Source: Flavobacteriaceae bacterium
GTDB taxonomy: Bacteria > Bacteroidota > Bacteroidia > Flavobacteriales > Weeksellaceae
DNA: 64,000 nt
Assembly (NCBI GenBank): GCA_012522185.1
Contig: JAAYKY010000022.1
Span: 1-64,000 of the forward strand
Reading direction: 5' to 3'
The first letter of the stretch is position 1. Each line of letters starts with the position of its first letter. The notes under the pieces were generated by a model. It was not told the DNA's origin. It made no database searches and saw nothing but the letters and a program-made list of their open reading frames with translations. Of this stretch, positions 8,868 to 17,618 are shown in pieces. Made by a program: the position numbers and the translations under genes.

Positions 8868-9458
8868 ATGAAAACCCTAATTATAGTTGACATTCAAAAC
8901 GATTTTTTGGAAGGCGGAAGTTTGGCTGTTCCCAACGGAAATGATGTAATTCCGGTTTTGAATGAAATTCAAAAAGATTTTGATTTAATCGTAGCTACAC
9001 AAGATTGGCACCCGCAAAACCACAAAAGCTTTGCTGCGGAGCATCCCGGAAAAAATGAATTCGAAGTAATTGACTTGAACGGTTTGCAACAAGTCCTTTG
9101 GCCGGTGCATTGTGTACAAGGAAGTTTTGGAGCAGAATTTCATCAAGATTTAGAAAAAAATAACATAGAAGCCATTTTCCGAAAAGGAATGGAACGTGAA
9201 ATCGATAGTTATTCTGGTTTTTATGACAATGGAAAACGAAAAAACACCGGACTTTTTGGCTACCTGAAAGACAGAAAAGTGTCGGAAGTTTTCATCGCCG
9301 GATTAGCAGCCGACTTTTGTGTCTATTTCACAGCAAATGATGCTCTCGATTTGGGATTTAAAACCACCATCATCGAAGAAGCTTCCAAACCCATTAATGC
9401 TGAGAATTGGGAGAAACTAAAATTGGATTTCAAACAAAAAGGTGGAAATATTGTTTGA
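8868..9458 (+). CDS. pncA: Nicotinamidase
   Basis: A 196-residue cysteine hydrolase of the isochorismatase superfamily. MKTLIIVDIQNDFLEGGSL carries the catalytic Asp (VDIQNDF); ATQDWHPQNHKSF supplies the metal-binding Asp/His cluster; GLAADFCVYFTA carries the nucleophilic Cys. PVHCVQG is also typical of PncA. It converts nicotinamide to nicotinate in NAD salvage. I start at the ATG at 8868 because conservation begins there and the -7 promoter box lies just upstream; an earlier in-frame ATG would sit inside the promoter. Confidence 0.92.
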   Translation: MKTLIIVDIQNDFLEGGSLAVPNGNDVIPVLNEIQKDFDLIVATQDWHPQNHKSFAAEHPGKNEFEVIDLNGLQQVLWPVHCVQGSFGAEFHQDLEKNNIEAIFRKGMEREIDSYSGFYDNGKRKNTGLFGYLKDRKVSEVFIAGLAADFCVYFTANDALDLGFKTTIIEEASKPINAENWEKLKLDFKQKGGNIV

Positions 9459-9525
9459 CGAATTTACCAGATTTTTTTGGTCATTCTTTATTTTGTAAAT
9501 TTAAACTTTACTAAACAACTGAATC

Positions 9526-9879
9526 ATGGCAAACTGTCTGGAATGTGGTGATAAAATCATTGGTCGATCCGATAAAAAATTCTGCAATGATGGCTGTCGC
9601 AATAACTACAACAATAAGCTGAATCAGGATTCAAGCAGGCTGATGCGAAACATCAACAATCGTTTGCGTAGAAATTTTCGCATCCTTTCTGCTCTTAATT
9701 TCAAAGATGGAAAAGCCAAAACCACACAAGAAAAACTCATCCTTGAAGGTTTTGATTTCGAATATTTCACCAACCTGAAAGTTTATAAAAACGGAGCTGA
9801 ATATCGCTTCGTGTACAATATTGGATATAAATTTCTAGAAGACGACTGGTTATTGGTAGTCAAAAATGAATTGGATTAA
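9526..9879 (+). CDS. Small zinc-ribbon protein, function unknown
   Basis: A 117-residue protein whose N-terminus holds a CLEC-x(n)-KFC-NDGC pattern (Cys 4, 7, 19 and 23), a plausible four-cysteine zinc ribbon like those of DUF2116-type proteins. A basic helical part rich in Asn/Arg (residues 27-55) and a short beta-rich C-terminus follow. It is a type of conserved small protein common in Flavobacteriia; a nucleic-acid-binding role is likely from the ribbon and basic helix but is not shown. It converges with pepE, overlapping by 4 bases. Confidence 0.65.
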   Translation: MANCLECGDKIIGRSDKKFCNDGCRNNYNNKLNQDSSRLMRNINNRLRRNFRILSALNFKDGKAKTTQEKLILEGFDFEYFTNLKVYKNGAEYRFVYNIGYKFLEDDWLLVVKNELD

Positions 9880-10589
9880 TCCCAGAAATCATACAATTCT
9901 TCTAGTTCTACCGCTTCTACTCCACTTCGAAACAATCTCGCTGTGAAATTTCCTTTCAGTTCAATTTTTCCGTTTTCAATTTCCAACCAGCTTCCTTCAC
10001 GCAATCCCAAAACAGGCTGTGAATTGAATTTGTGAAATTCTTTGATTCGGGTTTCCCGGGTTTCGCCTTTGTGTGTCGAATTCAAATCGGGATCCAGATA
10101 ATGAGGATTGATGTTAAAAGGCAAAAATCCCAAAGCTTCAAAACTCGGCGGATACACAATCGGCATATCGTTGGTCGTCCCGATCGTCATTCCCGTAAGG
10201 TTCGTTCCCGCACTGCTTCCCATGTAGGGCGTTCCTTCGGAAACCACTTTTTTCAAAGTTTCCATTAAGTCGAGTTTGTACAAGGTTTTCAACAATAAAA
10301 ACGTATTTCCACCGCCCACAAAAATAGCTTTGGAATTTAAAATCGCATCTTTCGGATTTTCAAATTCATGAATTCCTTTGACTGATACATTCTTTTGAGC
10401 AAAAGCTTTTCGAGGCGCTTCCGTATATTCATCGTAAGTCACGCCCGAAGGACGCGCATAGGGAATGAATAAAATTTCATCGACATTTAGAAAATCGGTT
10501 GCTTCGTCCAGAATGTATTCCAAATAACCGCTTCCGTGAATGGTACTCGTACTGGCGGCCAAAATTTTATAGTTTGAATTTAGTTTCAT
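9876..10589 (-). CDS. pepE: Peptidase E (S51), aspartyl dipeptidase
   Basis: 237 residues from the ATG at 10589; the only longer option starts with TTG and lacks conservation. GSSAGTN holds the nucleophilic serine (about residue 126), INPHYLDPD the histidine and LGLREGSWL the acidic residue of the Ser-His-Glu triad of the S51 family. FVGGGNTFLLL is the conserved glycine loop. PepE cleaves dipeptides with N-terminal aspartate in the cytoplasm. It is divergent from the outer-membrane protein gene at 10660 with a 70 bp shared upstream region. Confidence 0.9.
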   Translation of the reverse strand: MKLNSNYKILAASTSTIHGSGYLEYILDEATDFLNVDEILFIPYARPSGVTYDEYTEAPRKAFAQKNVSVKGIHEFENPKDAILNSKAIFVGGGNTFLLLKTLYKLDLMETLKKVVSEGTPYMGSSAGTNLTGMTIGTTNDMPIVYPPSFEALGFLPFNINPHYLDPDLNSTHKGETRETRIKEFHKFNSQPVLGLREGSWLEIENGKIELKGNFTARLFRSGVEAVELEELYDFWD

Positions 10590-10659
10590 TTGTTCGCAAT
10601 TTAATAATTTCAAAAATTATGGAAAGGTTTTTGGTAAATTAGTCGCGTAAATTCCTTTT

Positions 10660-11553
10660 ATGCTTAAATCTATTTGTTCCCTCATTTTGATTGGCATCTT
10701 ATTGCCAATCAATGCCCAAACCGATAACGATCCGGTTTATGTCAATTATAATTTCTTTCCGAAACGCGATATGACGAAACAGGAAGAAACTGCCGTTTAC
10801 AGTCAGTTGGAAGCCAATTTAATTCTCCCTGGATTGAATTTAGGCGAAAAAACAAAAGTTTATACCAATCTGAATTATAAAATTTCCCAATACGATTTCG
10901 ATCAAAACACAGAAGGAGTTTTTCCTGAAAAATTGAATGACATTCGGCTGGGATTCATTGTGATGCACAAATTTTCCGATCAATGGCAAGCGATTCTTGC
11001 GCCACGCATAAATGCCCGAAGCGATTTCAAAGAAAAATTTGGAAAAAGAGATTTGTTTCCAAGTGTGCATTTATTGGGAATTCGTACCTCACCGGCCAAT
11101 GAAAACCTCTCCTACGGACTTGGTGTCAGCTACAACAACGAAGGCGTAAAAAATCTTGTCATTCCTTTGGCGATTTTGCAATACAAAACCGAGGATATCC
11201 GCATTTACACCATCATTCCGAGTTTTGTATATGCGATGATGACACCCTCAGAAAAACTTGAATACGGTCTGAGTATCAATCTGGAGTCGGGATTGTATCA
11301 TATCAATCGATTTTCAATGGATGACTCGCCCAATTACCTGAGTACTCAAAACATAACAATTGCTCCGACTTTGGGTTATCAGTTTGCCAAAGATTTATGG
11401 TTTAATTTCAAAGCCGGTTACGTACTTCCCGGAAAATATCGGTTGCTCGATGCCGATTTCGATTCCCTTCCCGGAATGGAGAAAAATCAATTCAAAGGCG
11501 GATTTTCGATTATGGGTGGCGTAAGTTTGAGAGTAAAAGATAACCTGAATTAA
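10660..11553 (+). CDS. DUF6268-like outer-membrane beta-barrel protein
   Basis: 297 residues with a signal peptide (MLKSICSLILIGILLPINAQ). The mature part is a series of amphipathic strands (LNYKISQYDF, LGFIVMHKFSDQWQAILAPRI, SYGLGVSYNN, YGLSINLESGLYHI, LWFNFKAGYVLPG, GGVSLRVKD) with periodic aromatic residues, as in a 10-14 strand barrel. It matches the general form of DUF6268 proteins of Bacteroidota. Function unknown; perhaps a surface or transport barrel. The 3' end overlaps the convergent monooxygenase gene by 4 bases. Confidence 0.65.
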   Translation: MLKSICSLILIGILLPINAQTDNDPVYVNYNFFPKRDMTKQEETAVYSQLEANLILPGLNLGEKTKVYTNLNYKISQYDFDQNTEGVFPEKLNDIRLGFIVMHKFSDQWQAILAPRINARSDFKEKFGKRDLFPSVHLLGIRTSPANENLSYGLGVSYNNEGVKNLVIPLAILQYKTEDIRIYTIIPSFVYAMMTPSEKLEYGLSINLESGLYHINRFSMDDSPNYLSTQNITIAPTLGYQFAKDLWFNFKAGYVLPGKYRLLDADFDSLPGMEKNQFKGGFSIMGGVSLRVKDNLN

Positions 11554-12707
11554 TATTCCATAAAATCTTTTTCGAGCAATTGTTTCAAAGGTCTTTGACT
11601 CAAAGTATCAGGCAAATTTCGAAGTAAATAATTTCGTGTGGAAATCAAAAATTGATTTTCAACTTGGGCAAATTTTCCAGCAATACGGGAAGTTTTGATG
11701 ATGTAATGCGTACGTTTCAAACGTCTTTTTTCGAAGTTTTCGCAAGCCATTTGCCAATCATTTTTTCTTAATTCATCCTGTAAAACCGCCACATCTTCTA
11801 TCGCCATACAAGCACCTTGTCCCATATTGGGCGTCGTGGCGTGCGCTGCATCGCCAATCAATAAAACACGGTCAAAATGATAACGGGAAATCGGTTTTAT
11901 ATCCACAATCGGGTTGCTTATCAGGTCTTTTTTGGCTGTTAAATTTAATATTTCAGGGATTATTTGATGGTAATTTTTAAATTGTTTTCGCAATTCTTTC
12001 AAACCAAATTCAGGAACCCCATCTTTCAAATTCGAACCGATGCAAGCGTACCAATAAATCCGATTTTCAGTCAAAGGTGTAATGCCAAACCGACCTTTGT
12101 TGCCCCAAGTTTCAATGCTTTTATGCAAATTTTCCTTTGGATTTTCCACCACGCCACGCCAACACCAATAACCCGCATAACGTGGTTTGGATTTCGGATA
12201 AAACAACTGACGAATTTGTGAGTTTACACCATCGGAACCTATCACAAAATCAAATTCACGAAGATTTCCGTCTTCAAATTCGATTTCCACTTTTTCATTA
12301 AGAATTCTTAAATCAATAAGTTTTTTATTGGTTTCAATTTTATCAGGACGAATTTTACTCAATAATAATTTGTGCAAATCCGCCCGATGAACCGCAAAAT
12401 TATCAGTATTATAACTTTGTTTAATTCGTTTCGTATCGGCAGAAATTATGATTTTTCCCTTGGCATCTGAAATTTCAAAATCTTTTAAATGGTTGCAAAT
12501 CGAAATTACTTCCTCATCCAAATTCAAATATTCAAAAGCCTTGATGGCATTCGAAGCCAAACCCATTCCGGCTCCAATTCCGCGGATTTCTTCCGCGGAT
12601 TCAAAAACACGGACGTCGAAACCCAATTTTTCCAACATAATGGCCGCCGTAAGTCCGGCGATTCCGGCTCCCACAATGGCAATGCTTTCTGATTTTGGTA
12701 AATTCAT
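11550..12707 (-). CDS. FAD-dependent aromatic/UbiH-like monooxygenase
   Basis: 385 residues of the p-hydroxybenzoate hydroxylase fold. The N-terminal Rossmann motif is AIVGAGIAGLTAAIML (GxGxxG, residues 10-25), the central DG motif is FVIGSDGVNSQIR, and the GD motif is VLLIGDAAHATTPNMGQGA. The family uses NAD(P)H and FAD to hydroxylate aromatic or isoprenoid substrates; no neighbour reveals the substrate. The ATG lies 5 nt after TAATTTCG, a one-mismatch -7 box, so this message may be leaderless. It stands alone. Confidence 0.85.
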   Translation of the reverse strand: MNLPKSESIAIVGAGIAGLTAAIMLEKLGFDVRVFESAEEIRGIGAGMGLASNAIKAFEYLNLDEEVISICNHLKDFEISDAKGKIIISADTKRIKQSYNTDNFAVHRADLHKLLLSKIRPDKIETNKKLIDLRILNEKVEIEFEDGNLREFDFVIGSDGVNSQIRQLFYPKSKPRYAGYWCWRGVVENPKENLHKSIETWGNKGRFGITPLTENRIYWYACIGSNLKDGVPEFGLKELRKQFKNYHQIIPEILNLTAKKDLISNPIVDIKPISRYHFDRVLLIGDAAHATTPNMGQGACMAIEDVAVLQDELRKNDWQMACENFEKRRLKRTHYIIKTSRIAGKFAQVENQFLISTRNYLLRNLPDTLSQRPLKQLLEKDFMEY

Positions 12708-12831
12708 TCACACGAAATTACTTAGAATTTAACCGTTAAAAAAAGATTTAAATCAGGCCGAAAATCCGTGACGAATAAGTTTTACCATTAAGAAGTGTGA
12801 AATTTCATTTATTTTTAAAGATAGGTTGAGT

Positions 12832-12845
12832 ATCAACAAGTTGAT
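12832..12845. repeat. Palindrome in the intergenic region behind the RES toxin
   Basis: ATCAACAAGTTGAT is a perfect 6-bp-arm palindrome with a 2 nt centre in the 213 bp gap between the monooxygenase start and the RES toxin stop. The rest of the gap is AT-rich and shows nothing else I can name. A TATCAAC/GTTGATA inverted repeat with the same arm sequence occurs upstream of nrdJ (50291-50320), so a shared binding protein is conceivable. Confidence 0.3.
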
Positions 12846-12920
12846 TTAAGAATTCCTTAATTCATTTATAAATTCTTAGAAGAATTCAATTATAACTTAC
12901 AGATTATCAAAAACTTAATA

Positions 12921-13382
12921 TTAAATCAATCTTTCGTCCCAGTTAAAATCCTCTTTTGATTTGATTTTTACTTTTCGCCTAAAATCAGGATGTTGAGTAT
13001 TGATTAAATAATTAAATTCTTTGGGAACCAAAGCAGAAGGAATTTTCAAAATCAACTTTTCCATCGATTGAAACCATTTCGAACCCAGGTTTTGCAAAAC
13101 TGGATAAGCTGAAACCGAACGCCAGTTTTCAGGCAAATCTTCCACAGAAATTTCCAGAATATCAGCTTCAGAAATAGCAAGTTCAATCACCAGAATTTTA
13201 TAAGATTCGTCAATGTTAATAAAAGCTCGATGCGCCGTCAATTCAAGCACAGACAAAGCGGGTGAACTTCCCGAATAAATTACATATTCCTCGTTTTTAT
13301 TCCATCGGTTGGCCACTCCGGAGGCCTTCAAAGATCCGGCATATTTTTCTTTTCGGATGTCGAAAACCAGAAGTTTAGACAT
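12921..13382 (-). CDS. RES-domain toxin (NAD+-consuming), TA system
   Basis: A 153-residue RES protein. The family's conserved residues are visible: Arg26 in GVANRWN, Tyr36 in VIYSGSS and Glu47 in LSVLELTAH. RES toxins fold like ADP-ribosyltransferases and degrade NAD+ by phosphorolysis or hydrolysis, stalling growth until neutralised. The ATG at 13382 overlaps the antitoxin stop region by 8 bases; a GTG 6 nt earlier is possible. The partner antitoxin is directly upstream, as in all RES-Xre systems, and the operon is controlled from the operator at 13809-13853. Confidence 0.88.
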   Translation of the reverse strand: MSKLLVFDIRKEKYAGSLKASGVANRWNKNEEYVIYSGSSPALSVLELTAHRAFINIDESYKILVIELAISEADILEISVEDLPENWRSVSAYPVLQNLGSKWFQSMEKLILKIPSALVPKEFNYLINTQHPDFRRKVKIKSKEDFNWDERLI

Positions 13383-13794
13383 TTTCACCGAATTCCATTG
13401 CTGTCAAGCGATTGTCAATAAGCTGGATCCCAGAAATCGTGTCCATAAAATCCATGGGAGCTTTGTTGTCGAGAAATGGATTGGGAAGTGTAAGCCAGTT
13501 TTCGAATTCGTCTTTGGTGGAAAAAACTTCCATACCGTGTTTGTACAAAGATAAAATCGAAACGATATGCTCCTTTGTGTTTTCCTTGATTTCGGTGTCT
13601 TTGGTTTTGTAGTTTCGGTAAGTGCGGGTGGTAATGTTTAGCCATTTGGAAATGATTTCATCGCTCAGGCCAATGAGTTCGTCCAAAATCTGAATAAAAC
13701 GGTTTTGAGTCTGGCTCAAATACATATACATCCCCGAAGGCTCATTTACGCAGGGTAATTCCGGCTCGATTCGTTTGTATTTTTTGGTTTCCAT
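13375..13794 (-). CDS. Xre/MbcA/ParS-type antitoxin (DUF2384)
   Basis: 139 residues from METKKYKRIE. The middle part (about 35-95) is a helix-turn-helix-like segment (LSDEIISKWLNITTRTYRNYK), and the C-terminus is the toxin-binding domain: FENWLTLPNPFLDNKAPMD then DTISGIQLIDNRLTAMEFG, matching the MbcA/ParS/Xre pattern in which the WL..PNP..L and G..-L segments cap the RES active site. It neutralises the adjacent RES toxin and should repress its own promoter through the paired operators upstream. Starting at residue 1 of a longer frame (13809) would place the start inside the -7 box, so the ATG at 13794 is preferred. Confidence 0.88.
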   Translation of the reverse strand: METKKYKRIEPELPCVNEPSGMYMYLSQTQNRFIQILDELIGLSDEIISKWLNITTRTYRNYKTKDTEIKENTKEHIVSILSLYKHGMEVFSTKDEFENWLTLPNPFLDNKAPMDFMDTISGIQLIDNRLTAMEFGENV

Positions 13795-13808
13795 TTTTTC
13801 TCTCTTCA

Positions 13809-13853
13809 CAAATTTAGGAATTTTTTCCTATCTATACATGCATTTTTTCCTAT
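13809..13853 (-). promoter_or_regulatory. RES-Xre promoter with paired operator repeats
   Basis: On the minus strand the 12-mer ATAGGAAAAAAT occurs twice (13853-13842 and 13831-13820), exactly 22 bp apart, two helical turns. The near copy lies just upstream of a perfect -7 box TAAATTTG (13816-13809), in the spacer; the expected -33 position falls between the copies. This is the layout expected for an autorepressed toxin-antitoxin promoter. Confidence 0.7.
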
Positions 13854-13884
13854 TTTTTATCTCTCATTCAAATTCTTAACTTCG
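13854..13884 (+). promoter_or_regulatory. Promoter of exonuclease III gene
   Basis: TTTT at 13854-13857, 19 nt, then TAACTTCG at 13877-13884: each element differs by one base from TTTG and TAnnTTTG. It is divergent from the toxin-antitoxin promoter and its -33 element abuts the far operator copy. Confidence 0.5.
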
Positions 13885-13903
13885 CAAACGTCAAATTTAT
13901 TCA

Positions 13904-14680
13904 ATGAAAATCTTTAGTTACAACGTAAATGGCATTCGTGCCGCAATGAAAAAAGGACTTAACGAATGGATTGCAGCGGCTCAGCCCGATGTACTTTGTC
14001 TGCAGGAAATCAAAGCCAATGAAGATCAGATACTCAATGAGATAGCCATTTTGACCGAAATGGGTTATCACTCGTATTGGCATTCGGCAGAGAAAAAAGG
14101 CTATAGCGGCGTTGCCATTCTGACCAAAGAAAAACCAATGCACGTGGAATTCGGGACCGGAATTGATTATATTGACAAAGAAGGACGTGTGCTGAGAGCT
14201 GATTTCCCTGGCGTTTCCATCATCAGCGTTTATGTTCCGAGCGGAACCAATATGGACCGACTGGATTTTAAAATGCAGTTTTGCCACGATTTTTTAAACT
14301 ATATAAAAGAACTTCAGATTTCACATCCCAACCTTGTGATTTGCGGGGATTATAATATTTGTCACGAAGCCATTGACATTTGGGATCCGGTGCGAAATGC
14401 CAAAGTTTCAGGTTTTTTACCGATGGAGCGCGAATGGCTTTCCTCCTATTTGGAAGAATGTGATTTGATTGATTCTTTCCGATATTTTGTCAAAGAACCG
14501 CATCATTATAGTTGGTGGAGCCAAAGATTTCCGAGTGTGCGACTGGACAACAAAGGCTGGAGAATTGATTATAATATGGTCAGTCGGCCATTGGAAAAAA
14601 AGATGGTGCGAGCTGCAATTTTGCCCGAAGCCAAACATTCCGATCATTGTCCCGTGATGGTGGAGTTGAATTTTGGTTGA
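13904..14680 (+). CDS. xth: Exodeoxyribonuclease III / AP endonuclease
   Basis: 258 residues of the EEP (exonuclease-endonuclease-phosphatase) family. The catalytic landmarks are all there: FSYNVNGIRAA (Asn), CLQEIKAN (metal-binding Glu), VYVPSGT, GDYNICH (Asp-x-Asn), SWWSQRFPSVRLDNKGWRID and the C-terminal SDHCPV (Asp-His). It repairs abasic sites and trims 3' ends of DNA. It shares an upstream region with the RES-Xre operon but is otherwise unlinked to it. Confidence 0.93.
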   Translation: MKIFSYNVNGIRAAMKKGLNEWIAAAQPDVLCLQEIKANEDQILNEIAILTEMGYHSYWHSAEKKGYSGVAILTKEKPMHVEFGTGIDYIDKEGRVLRADFPGVSIISVYVPSGTNMDRLDFKMQFCHDFLNYIKELQISHPNLVICGDYNICHEAIDIWDPVRNAKVSGFLPMEREWLSSYLEECDLIDSFRYFVKEPHHYSWWSQRFPSVRLDNKGWRIDYNMVSRPLEKKMVRAAILPEAKHSDHCPVMVELNFG

Positions 14681-14716
14681 GTTAATTCAAAAATCAATCG
14701 AGAAAATATTTCTTTG

Positions 14717-14736
14717 AGTACTTCAGAATAAGTACT
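14717..14736. terminator. Weak hairpin between convergent genes
   Basis: AGTACTT, loop CAGAAT, AAGTACT: a perfect 7-bp stem between the exonuclease III and truB stops. Neither side has a strong T run, so termination activity is uncertain. Confidence 0.35.
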
Positions 14737-14741
14737 TGGAT

Positions 14742-15443
14742 TTATTGATTCAGGAAATCCTCAAAAAACTTCTTTTCCAAAACTCGATTATCTGCATTTT
14801 CAACTGAAAATTCTCCAATTTTGGTTCGGCGAAGTTCAGTCAAATAAGCGCCGGATTTTAATGATTTTCCGAAATCATTTGCAAGTGAACGAATGTAAGT
14901 TCCCTTACCGCAATGAACTTCAAACTCCAGAAAAGGAATTTCTATTTTAGTAATTCGGAAATCGTAAATTGAAATTCGTCTCGGTTTTAATTCTACCTCT
15001 TTTCCGGCACGTGCCAATTCATAAAGTCGTTTTCCATCCACTTTCACGGCGGAATGAGCTGGTGGAAGCTGATCTATTTCTCCAATGAATTTTTGGGTAG
15101 TTTGCTGGATTAATTCTCCTGTGATATGTTCGATTGGAAACCTCTGATTTTCTTCTGATTCCGTATCATAAGTCGGAGTGGTAACGCCTAATTTAATCGT
15201 TCCGGTATAGACTTTTGATTCGGCTTGGATTTCATCAATCCGTTTCGTGAATTTTCCAGTACAAATTATCAGAAGCCCGGTTGCCTTGGGATCTAGAGTT
15301 CCTGCATGGCCGACTTTAATTTTTTTAAGATTATAAGCTTTTCGGATGTTCCAGCGGACTTTATTGACCACATCAAACGAAGTCCAATCCAATGGTTTAT
15401 CGATAAGAAAAACTTTTCCTTCTTGGATTTCTTCTGCAGTCAT
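14742..15443 (-). CDS. truB: tRNA pseudouridine(55) synthase
   Basis: 233 residues, short but complete for the Bacteroidota form without the C-terminal PUA extension. The catalytic motif GHAGTLDPKATGLL contains the essential aspartate; PPAHSAVKVDGKRLYELAR and CGKGTYIRSLANDFG are the other family signatures. It makes pseudouridine 55 in the T-loop of tRNAs. Its start overlaps the uppP stop by one base (TAATG), so it is translationally coupled as the last gene of ftsX-DUF3098-uppP-truB. Confidence 0.95.
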   Translation of the reverse strand: MTAEEIQEGKVFLIDKPLDWTSFDVVNKVRWNIRKAYNLKKIKVGHAGTLDPKATGLLIICTGKFTKRIDEIQAESKVYTGTIKLGVTTPTYDTESEENQRFPIEHITGELIQQTTQKFIGEIDQLPPAHSAVKVDGKRLYELARAGKEVELKPRRISIYDFRITKIEIPFLEFEVHCGKGTYIRSLANDFGKSLKSGAYLTELRRTKIGEFSVENADNRVLEKKFFEDFLNQ

Positions 15444-16255
15444 TATTTAAAAAACAATGAATAGGAAATGACGGTCAATCCCAGAATGATACAATAAATC
15501 GAAAAATAAGTCAATTTGGCTTTTTTCACTAATTCAATCATCCATTTGCATGCAAATAATCCTGCGATGAATGCTGCGAAAAACCCGGCTATCAAAGCAC
15601 CAACGGGCATCTCTCCGATTGACAAACCTCCTTCTTCCGAAGCGTCCAAAAACATCTTGACCGTGGCTCCAAAAATCAAAGGTAACACCATCAGAAATGA
15701 AAATCGAGCCGCTTTGGATTTATCATTACCCAATAAAATCGAAGTCGAAATCGTAGAACCTGAACGAGAAAGTCCGGGTAATAAAGCTGCAAAACCTTGC
15801 GCAATCCCGATTATAAATGAGTCTTTGTAGCCTACAGATTTACCTGTATTTTTCGCTCTGTCTGCAAAAAATAACAATCCCGAAGTGACCAAAAGCATAC
15901 AACCTACAACCAATAGATTTGAAAATAATTCTTCCAAGGTATCTTTCAATAAAACCCCTACAAGAGCTGCCGGAATCATGGATAATATAATTTTCAATGA
16001 AAACTGAAATTCTTCATTGTTTTGAAACTGAAACAGACCTTTGATGATTTGAGCTATGTCTTTTCTGAAAATCACAATCGTGCTCAATGCCGTTGCAAAG
16101 TGAAGAACGATGGCAAAAAGTAAATTTTCTTCTTCGTTAAAATGAATATTTAATACTTCTTGTGCAATTACAATATGGCCACTGGAAGATACTGGCAAAA
16201 ACTCGGTCAATCCTTGTACGATCCCGATGATAATCGCTTTGATAATTTCACTCAT
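15443..16255 (-). CDS. uppP: Undecaprenyl-diphosphatase (BacA type)
   Basis: A 270-residue polytopic membrane protein. GIVQGLTEFLPVSSSGHIVI near the N-terminus is the first UppP signature (Glu and Ser-Gly-His), and ALLPGLSRSGSTIS in the middle is the second. It dephosphorylates undecaprenyl diphosphate to recycle the lipid carrier for peptidoglycan and surface polysaccharides, and confers bacitracin tolerance. It overlaps the DUF3098 stop by 4 bases and truB by 1, inside a tightly packed four-gene operon headed by ftsX. Confidence 0.95.
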   Translation of the reverse strand: MSEIIKAIIIGIVQGLTEFLPVSSSGHIVIAQEVLNIHFNEEENLLFAIVLHFATALSTIVIFRKDIAQIIKGLFQFQNNEEFQFSLKIILSMIPAALVGVLLKDTLEELFSNLLVVGCMLLVTSGLLFFADRAKNTGKSVGYKDSFIIGIAQGFAALLPGLSRSGSTISTSILLGNDKSKAARFSFLMVLPLIFGATVKMFLDASEEGGLSIGEMPVGALIAGFFAAFIAGLFACKWMIELVKKAKLTYFSIYCIILGLTVISYSLFFK

Positions 16256-16536
16256 TCTCCTTTCGATTTATTGGGATTCATCATAATGGCATAAACCTCA
16301 ATCGCAAATCCAAGTAATACGATAAAAGGTGCCAAACGGATTCTTCTCCATGAGAAAATTCCATCGTTCCAATAATCCGGATCATAAGTTCCGTCCGGTC
16401 GGGTATTGGCATCTGGGCCCATCATCAGAAAAAAACCGATGAGAATAACCACTACCCCCACAACCATCAGAAGGTAGTTTTTTTTCCCAAAAAGGAATGA
16501 AAATTTTGAATTATCAATTTTGACCATTTTGCTCAT
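16252..16536 (-). CDS. DUF3098 small membrane protein
   Basis: 94 residues with two hydrophobic helices (about 17-39 and 69-87) separated by a loop rich in Asp/Gly/Pro (GPDANTRPDGTYDPDYWNDG) and the sequence FSWRRIRLAPFIVLLGF. This matches DUF3098, found almost always between ftsX and uppP in Bacteroidota. Its steady position suggests a role in cell division or wall synthesis, but none is established. It starts 18 bp after ftsX and overlaps uppP by 4 bases. Confidence 0.85.
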   Translation of the reverse strand: MSKMVKIDNSKFSFLFGKKNYLLMVVGVVVILIGFFLMMGPDANTRPDGTYDPDYWNDGIFSWRRIRLAPFIVLLGFAIEVYAIMMNPNKSKGE

Positions 16537-16554
16537 TTGTTCGAATTATTCAAA

Positions 16555-17445
16555 TTAATATAACTGATCAGTTCTTAGACGAAGGTATCTCCAAGTTGCA
16601 ATTCCTGTACTAATCAAAGCAATCACAACTCCAATGACAACCAAAATTAACATGAGCCAATAGAAATCGTCGTTCCACCAAGGCAAAGAAACAATTTCGG
16701 CAAAATAATACCATAATCCGCCCAAAGCCAAAATGGCAAGAATAGCTCCCAATAACCCCAAAACAGAACTTTGTAATAAAAACGGCTGAATAATAAACCT
16801 TCTTCTTGCTCCTACCAGCTGCATGGTTTTGATGCTAAAACGCTTGGCGTAAATCCTCAATCGAATCGAATTATTAATTAAAACCATCACGATGACCAAG
16901 AAAATTCCGGCAAGAACCATTAACCAAAAACGTATTTTATCAATATTGTTATAAACCGTAGTCATCAATTCATCATCATTCACAACTTCATTGATAATCG
17001 GATTGGCTTGAATGATTTCCTTTATACTGTCCACTCTATGCGGATCTACAAATTCCGGTTGCAAAGTTATTTGAACCGAAGCCGGAAAAATATTGGCTTC
17101 AAAAATAGCATTATCATCAATACCCAATTCATTTTTGGCAATTTCAGAGGCTCTTTCCTTAGAAATGTATTCGGTATTTTTTATAAATGAATGTTTGATT
17201 TTCAGCGAATCAATAAACTCCTGTTGCCTTGCCAATTCTCCGTCTTGTTGACGAGGATCGTACTCATCATTGAAAAAAGCTTCAAGTTTCAACTGTTCCT
17301 TGATGTAATCGGCATAGCTCTGTGCATTGATTACAATCAAACCAAAAATCCCAAGAAGAAACAGAACCAAGGCAATACTGATTACGACTGTAATATTGGA
17401 GGAACGAAGTCGGCCTTGATTAAATTTATCGCTCTGTTTTGACAT
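16555..17445 (-). CDS. ftsX: Cell division permease FtsX
   Basis: 296 residues: a cytoplasmic N-terminus, TM1 (about 19-40), an extracytoplasmic domain (41-175) containing the predicted coiled/regulatory region, then three C-terminal helices with the FtsX core (NNSIRLRIYAKRFSIKTMQLVGARRRFI and the final helices). With the ATPase FtsE, not in this window, it activates wall hydrolases at the division site. TACCTTTA, close to a -7 box, lies upstream on the minus strand. First gene of the operon with DUF3098, uppP and truB. Confidence 0.92.
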   Translation of the reverse strand: MSKQSDKFNQGRLRSSNITVVISIALVLFLLGIFGLIVINAQSYADYIKEQLKLEAFFNDEYDPRQQDGELARQQEFIDSLKIKHSFIKNTEYISKERASEIAKNELGIDDNAIFEANIFPASVQITLQPEFVDPHRVDSIKEIIQANPIINEVVNDDELMTTVYNNIDKIRFWLMVLAGIFLVIVMVLINNSIRLRIYAKRFSIKTMQLVGARRRFIIQPFLLQSSVLGLLGAILAILALGGLWYYFAEIVSLPWWNDDFYWLMLILVVIGVVIALISTGIATWRYLRLRTDQLY

Positions 17446-17618
17446 TCAATTTTAATTTGTGGCTAAAGGTATAAAAAATCTTTCTTTGGTCGGTTTAACT
17501 TCATCCTTTTAGATAAAGTTTAAGATAGAACGAGGGCGTTTAGATTTTATTATATTCAATTCCCAACAAAAAATTGAATTAAAGGAAACTTCATTCGCAG
17601 ATTTTGACTTGCTTTTTT

